Shown one piece after another: positions 5,553 to 9,166 of a stretch of 9,166 nt of DNA. Both the position numbers and the translations under genes were made by a program. Source of the DNA: Nocardioidaceae bacterium (GTDB taxonomy: Bacteria > Actinomycetota > Actinomycetes > Propionibacteriales > Nocardioidaceae); NCBI GenBank assembly GCA_013696065.1, contig JACCZJ010000030.1, forward strand, positions 1 through 9,166, read 5' to 3'. The notes under the pieces are model-generated. The model was given only the letters and a program-made list of their open reading frames with translations, was not told where the DNA came from and made no database searches. How positions within the stretch are numbered: position 1 is the first letter of the stretch; each line of letters starts with the position of its first letter.

Positions 5553-7391
5553 ATGTCCCCGCAATCAGACAGCCCGCGCACGCTGACCCAGATGCTTCGC
5601 GACTGGGATGACGCAACACTGACGCGACTCCTCATGGCGCGTCCTGATCTGGCTGATCCGCCTCCCACCGACTACAGCCAGATCGCCTCGCGGTCGACCA
5701 CCCGGCACTCCGTCTCGCAGAGCCTGGACCTCCTGACGGCGTTCGAGCCGTGGGTGGCTCGACGTGTCTGCGATCTTGGCGGTACCTCGGAGCCGAGTGG
5801 CTCCGAAGCCCTCGATGCAACGACCTTCGCTCAGGCGGTCGCCGGCGGTCCGGTGGACTCCAACGCCCGTTCAGTTGCCGACGTGCCAGACACGTCAGAC
5901 ATCAGTGCTGCCCTCGACCGCCTCCTCAGCCTTGGGTTGTTGTGGGGCGACGCGTCGTCGCTGCGCCCAGTGCGGGCGATGGCTTCGTCGCTCACCGCCG
6001 GAGACCCGGGGATTGTCCCGGCTTCCCGTCCACCTGGCTTCCAGGATGCGGCCCAGCAGCCGGGGGATTTGGTCGACAAGGTTGCAGCCGGATCAGCCTT
6101 CGAGCTGGTACGCCGGATCGACGTGCTCGTCGAGCACTGCGACCACTCGCCAGCCAGCCTGGTCAAGTCGGGCGAGCTGGCTAGCCGAGAGACGCGCACC
6201 TTCGGCTCGCTGCTGGACCTGCCTGCTCCGATCGCCGGCATACATCTCAAGATCGCTCGAGCGGCTGGACTTTTGGGCACTCTGCCCGGGTCGGAGCTCA
6301 AGCTCGTTCCTACCTACGGCTTTGACGATTGGCAGTCGCTGAGCCTGGCAGCCCAATGGCAGCTCTTGGCTGCAGCATGGCTCCACCAGCACGAGACGCC
6401 AGCCAATGCATGGCTCACCCGCCATTGCCTGCAAGGGCTGGCGAGCGCCGGCGACTACGTCGCAGGCACACCGGAGCAGCTGCACAGTTGGGTGAGCTGG
6501 CAGCGTCCGAGGCGAGCGCCCGCGACAGCCCGTCCCATCATCTCGATCATCGACCAGGCAGCGTGGGTGGGTGTGACCGGACTCGGCGCTCTGTCATCCT
6601 TCGGTGCGGCTTTGGTAGCAGCAATCCTCGAGACTGCTCCGTCGCCCGCTCCCGCGAGCGCACCTTCAACCCTCGAGAGTTTGTTGCCGCCACGCGTCGA
6701 TCACGTCATGGTGCAGGCTGATCTGACGGCAATCGCCCCCGGCCCTCTCGAAGCGGAGGCGGCGAGAGACCTGGGCTCACTGGCCGACGTCGAGTCTCGC
6801 GGGGGCGCCACCGTCTACCGCTTCTCCCCAGCCTCGCTGCAACGGGCCTACCGATTGGGTTGGCGGGTCCCCGACATCGTCTCCACCCTCGAGAAGCGTT
6901 CGACGACTCCACTTCCACAACCCCTGCTCTATCTCGTGCACGACTTAGAACGATTGCCACCTCCCGGCAGAGTGGCAAAACCCGACCCGCAGACGCCGGC
7001 AGGCGGTTCCCCGCTGCACGCCTCTCCCCTGCGAGCCCTCGGCTGCAAAGCTGAGCTGTCGGCGAAAGAGGAGCTGACCTTCGCGGCGGCACAACGCTTG
7101 GTCCAGGGGCTTCGGCACACCGAAGTCGACCCCTCTCCCGACGAGAGCCCTCGGCCGCAGACCAGCAACCGCATCGACTCTCCGTTGGACACCTTGCGCG
7201 AAGCCGTCGAGACCGGAGAAGTGGTGTGGTTCGGCTATGTGGACACCCGCGGTGCCTCGGGAGAGCGTCTCGTCGTGGCCAAGTCCGTCGGCGACGGTCG
7301 GCTCCAAGCCCGCGACTCCCGGACCGACGAGGCATTGACGGTGCCGCTGCATCGCATCACCTCAGCACACATCATCCGACGAACCGCCTGA
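5553..7391 (+). CDS. Helicase-associated protein: XPB/Ssl2 N-terminal-like (Helicase_C_3) domain plus C-terminal WYL-like barrel
   Basis: A 612-aa cytosolic protein resembling the conserved actinobacterial protein encoded just upstream of the XPB helicase (Rv0862c in M. tuberculosis, from memory). The N-terminal half is helical and variable (MSPQSDSPRTLTQMLRDWDD...), with winged-helix-like stretches such as LVKSGELASRETRTFGSLLDL (203-223). The best-conserved block is residues 383-468, DHVMVQADLTAIAPGPLE...VYRFSPASLQRAYRLGW...LPQPLLYLVHDLER, typical of the XPB/Ssl2-like N-terminal domain family PF13625. A Pro/Ser-rich, poorly conserved linker spans about 469-545. Residues 547-610 (LREAVETGEVVWFGYVDTRGASGERLVV...LHRITSAHII) look like a WYL-type SH3-like barrel. 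There are no helicase motifs, so it is probably an accessory or regulatory partner of the helicase encoded next. Mycobacterial relatives are longer (about 750 aa as I recall), so this copy seems shortened. Biochemical role is not established. Confidence 0.85.
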   Translation: MSPQSDSPRTLTQMLRDWDDATLTRLLMARPDLADPPPTDYSQIASRSTTRHSVSQSLDLLTAFEPWVARRVCDLGGTSEPSGSEALDATTFAQAVAGGPVDSNARSVADVPDTSDISAALDRLLSLGLLWGDASSLRPVRAMASSLTAGDPGIVPASRPPGFQDAAQQPGDLVDKVAAGSAFELVRRIDVLVEHCDHSPASLVKSGELASRETRTFGSLLDLPAPIAGIHLKIARAAGLLGTLPGSELKLVPTYGFDDWQSLSLAAQWQLLAAAWLHQHETPANAWLTRHCLQGLASAGDYVAGTPEQLHSWVSWQRPRRAPATARPIISIIDQAAWVGVTGLGALSSFGAALVAAILETAPSPAPASAPSTLESLLPPRVDHVMVQADLTAIAPGPLEAEAARDLGSLADVESRGGATVYRFSPASLQRAYRLGWRVPDIVSTLEKRSTTPLPQPLLYLVHDLERLPPPGRVAKPDPQTPAGGSPLHASPLRALGCKAELSAKEELTFAAAQRLVQGLRHTEVDPSPDESPRPQTSNRIDSPLDTLREAVETGEVVWFGYVDTRGASGERLVVAKSVGDGRLQARDSRTDEALTVPLHRITSAHIIRRTA

Positions 7392-7411
7392 CGGAACATC
7401 GTCTGCTAAAC

Positions 7412-7436
7412 CACCTGAGGCGCTCGCTCTGAGGTG
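7412..7436 (+). promoter_or_regulatory. Hairpin 21 nt after the helicase-associated stop codon
   Basis: CACCT (7412-7416) and AGGTG (7432-7436) can pair. One mismatch and two or three further pairs inside extend the stem over the loop region. There is no T-tract after it. It may stabilise the mRNA 3' end or form a bipartite terminator with the next hairpin. Confidence 0.3.
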
Positions 7437-7439
7437 AGC

Positions 7440-7473
7440 ATTACGGGTCGGGTGTGGTCAGCCCGTAATCTTT
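7440..7473 (+). terminator. Possible intrinsic terminator between the helicase-associated and XPB genes
   Basis: ATTACGGG (7440-7447) and CCCGTAAT (7462-7469) form a perfect 8-bp stem with a 14-nt loop, followed by CTTT. The stem is only moderately G+C rich and the T-tract is short, so termination would be incomplete. The symmetric arms could instead be an operator for xpb. It is the strongest dyad in the gap. Confidence 0.45.
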
Positions 7474-7498
7474 GCAGGTGGTCCTTCTCCGGTACGCC
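7472..7498 (+). promoter_or_regulatory. Weak candidate promoter for xpb
   Basis: TTGCAG (7472-7477) and TACGCC (7493-7498) are 15 bp apart, immediately after the hairpin. The -10 lacks the final T and the spacer is short, so this is only a possible internal promoter that would start transcription about 25 nt before the xpb ATG. Confidence 0.2.
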
Positions 7499-7514
7499 GT
7501 CCTTCCCCCCCATA

Positions 7515-7530
7515 GCAAGGCGGCGCTTGC
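7515..7530 (+). promoter_or_regulatory. Small hairpin abutting the xpb start codon and covering its purine-rich site
   Basis: GCAAG (7515-7519) pairs with CTTGC (7526-7530) around a GCGGCG loop, ending directly at the ATG of 7531. The only Shine-Dalgarno-like bases, AAGG (7517-7520), are mostly in the stem, so folding would reduce ribosome access. A 5-bp stem is weak; function is inferred. Confidence 0.3.
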
Positions 7531-9166
7531 ATGAACAACGGCCCGTTGATCGTCCAGTCGGACAAGACCCTCCTGCTCGAGGTCGACCATCCGCGCGCGC
7601 GTGACTGCAGGCGCGTGATCGCGGCGTTTGCCGAGCTGGAGCGCTCCCCCGAGCATGTGCACACCTACCGGCTGACACCCCTCGGACTGTGGAACGCCCG
7701 TGCCGCCGGACACGATGCCGAGCAAGTTGTCGACGCGCTGCTCACCTTCTCGCGTTATCCAGTGCCGCACTCGTTGCTCGTCGACATCGCAGACACCATG
7801 GGCCGGTACGGGCGGTTGCGACTGGCCAAGCACCCAACGCATGGCCTGGTGCTCGCTTCGACTGACCGAGCCGTCTTCGAGGAAGTGCTGCGAGCCAAGC
7901 GGATCGCTCCCATGTTGGGTGAACGCATCGACGACGACTCGGTCGCCGTGCACACCTCCGAGCGTGGCAACCTCAAACAGGCCCTGCTCAAACTCGGTTG
8001 GCCGGCGGAGGACTTTGCCGGCTACGTCGACGGTGAATCCCATCCGATCGCTCTGGTGGAAGCCGGCTGGAACCTGCGCGACTACCAGCGCCAGGCTGTC
8101 GACTCGTTGTGGGCTGGCGGTTCGGGGGTCGTGGTGCTCCCCTGTGGCGCTGGCAAGACCCTCGTGGGTGCAGCCACCATGGCCCAAGCCCAGGCCACCA
8201 CGCTGATTCTCGTCACCAACACCGTCTCGGCGCGGCAATGGAAAGAGGAGCTGCTGCGCCGTACGACGTTGACCGCCGACGAGATCGGCGAGTACTCGGG
8301 AGCGGTCAAACAAGTCCGCCCCGTCACCATCGCGACGTACCAGGTCATGACCACGCGACGCAAAGGCGTCTACACACACCTCGAGCTCTTCGAGGCGCGC
8401 GATTGGGGCCTCGTCATCTACGACGAGGTGCACCTGCTGCCCGCACCCATCTTCCGTATGACGGCTGACCTCCAGGCCCGTCGCCGGGTCGGGTTGACCG
8501 CCACCTTGATCCGCGAGGACGGCCGAGAGGGTGACGTGTTCTCCCTCATCGGCCCCAAACGCTTCGACGCTCCATGGAAGGACATCGAGGCGCAGGGCTA
8601 CATCGCGCCAGCCGAGTGCATCGAGGTGCGGGTCTCCCTGACCGACAGTGAACGCTTCGTCTATGGCACCGCCGAGCCTGAGGATCGCTACCGGCTCGCC
8701 GCCGACTGCGACAGCAAGGCCAGGGTCGTTGAGCAGCTGGTGCGCCTCAACGCCCACGAGCCCACGCTCGTGATCGGGCAGTACATCGACCAGCTCGACG
8801 ACCTGGCCGAGCAACTCGACGCTCCACTGATCAAGGGCGAGACACCCGTCAAGGAACGCGAACGACTCTTTGCCGCCTTCCGGACCGGCGAGATCTCGCT
8901 GCTGGTCGTCAGCAAGGTCGCGAACTTCTCGATCGACCTGCCGGAGGCGTCAGTCGCCATCCAGGTGTCTGGCACGTTCGGCTCACGGCAGGAGGAGGCG
9001 CAGCGGCTCGGTCGGCTGCTGCGCCCCAAGGCCGACCAACGGACGGCCCGGTTCTACAGTGTGGTCGCCCGCGACACCGTCGACGCCGACTTCGCCCAGC
9101 ACCGTCAGCGCTTCCTGGCCGAGCAGGGCTACTCCTACACGATCGTCGACGCCGACAGCCTCACCC
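7531..9166 (+). CDS. xpb: XPB/ERCC3-family DNA repair helicase (superfamily 2), 3' end cut by the window edge
   Basis: 545 codons are open to the right edge. The sequence follows the mycobacterial XPB helicase (Rv0861c) closely, from the N-terminal MNNGPLIVQSDKTLLLEVDH to FLAEQGYSYTIVDADSL. Since that protein is about 545-550 aa from memory, only a few C-terminal codons should be missing. It is a 3'-to-5' ATP-dependent SF2 DNA helicase related to eukaryotic XPB. Seen in order: N-terminal damage-recognition-like region (about 1-175), RDYQ (183-186), Walker A LPCGAGKT (203-210), DEVH box (298-301), TAT motif III (323-325), the XPB RED motif (328-330), thumb region (about 360-395), RecA2 with SKVANFSIDLPEA (461-473), and motif VI QRLGRLLRPK (491-500). 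All catalytic motifs are intact. In-frame TAG at 7513-7515 and no earlier start codon fix the ATG at 7531. It lies 139 bp after its partner gene. Confidence 0.97.
   Translation, partial: MNNGPLIVQSDKTLLLEVDHPRARDCRRVIAAFAELERSPEHVHTYRLTPLGLWNARAAGHDAEQVVDALLTFSRYPVPHSLLVDIADTMGRYGRLRLAKHPTHGLVLASTDRAVFEEVLRAKRIAPMLGERIDDDSVAVHTSERGNLKQALLKLGWPAEDFAGYVDGESHPIALVEAGWNLRDYQRQAVDSLWAGGSGVVVLPCGAGKTLVGAATMAQAQATTLILVTNTVSARQWKEELLRRTTLTADEIGEYSGAVKQVRPVTIATYQVMTTRRKGVYTHLELFEARDWGLVIYDEVHLLPAPIFRMTADLQARRRVGLTATLIREDGREGDVFSLIGPKRFDAPWKDIEAQGYIAPAECIEVRVSLTDSERFVYGTAEPEDRYRLAADCDSKARVVEQLVRLNAHEPTLVIGQYIDQLDDLAEQLDAPLIKGETPVKERERLFAAFRTGEISLLVVSKVANFSIDLPEASVAIQVSGTFGSRQEEAQRLGRLLRPKADQRTARFYSVVARDTVDADFAQHRQRFLAEQGYSYTIVDADSLT

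Noticed and set aside
7441..8814. Long open frame on the minus strand (457 codons) opposite the XPB gene
   Set aside because: It lies antisense to a gene with every XPB helicase motif. Its translation is a composition-driven shadow with no recognisable domain, and such frames are common opposite G+C-rich genes.
1..9166. tRNA or rRNA genes, insertion sequences, CRISPR arrays, attachment sites, phage genes
   Set aside because: I found no clover-leaf-like segment, transposase motif, terminal repeats, or spacer-repeat pattern; codon use and composition look uniform across the genes.

Overview
The window looks like a chromosomal stretch of an actinobacterium (Actinomycetota). The DNA is strongly G+C rich, with G/C-biased third codon positions. 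GTG and TTG starts occur, and two genes appear to be read from leaderless transcripts. A helicase-associated gene followed by an XPB-type helicase is an actinobacterial hallmark, matching the Rv0862c-Rv0861c order in Mycobacterium tuberculosis as I remember it. I cannot place the organism below phylum or class level.

Layout from left to right. (1) The left edge cuts a minus-strand gene whose first 83 codons match LarE, the PP-loop sulfur transferase that makes the nickel-pincer cofactor. (2) Diverging from it is a large secreted subtilisin-family protease of 1019 residues. It has a signal peptide, an I9 propeptide, an S8 catalytic domain with an inserted PA domain, and Fn3-like and PPC-like C-terminal regions. 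The shared 144-bp intergenic region holds a good -35/-10 pair for the protease and a -10 box set for leaderless larE transcription. (3) Convergent with the protease, and only 30 bp away, is a two-gene ABC-2 exporter operon on the minus strand. Its ATPase carries an unusual Gly/Gln/Pro/Tyr-rich C-terminal tail, and the permease start overlaps the ATPase stop. (4) Diverging from the exporter is a 612-residue helicase-associated protein with an XPB/Ssl2 N-terminal-like domain and a C-terminal WYL-like barrel. (5) After a 139-bp gap with two hairpins comes an XPB-family DNA helicase that runs off the right edge, probably only a few codons short of complete.

Functionally there are four unrelated units: cofactor biosynthesis, extracellular proteolysis, membrane export, and DNA repair/helicase. 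Only the ABC pair and the helicase pair are clear working partners. I do not see a clearly new defence, mobile or RNA system. The observations most worth a check are an Asn-to-Asp change at the protease oxyanion-hole position, the repetitive tail on the ABC ATPase, the poorly understood and here shortened XPB partner protein, and the hairpins next to the protease and XPB starts.
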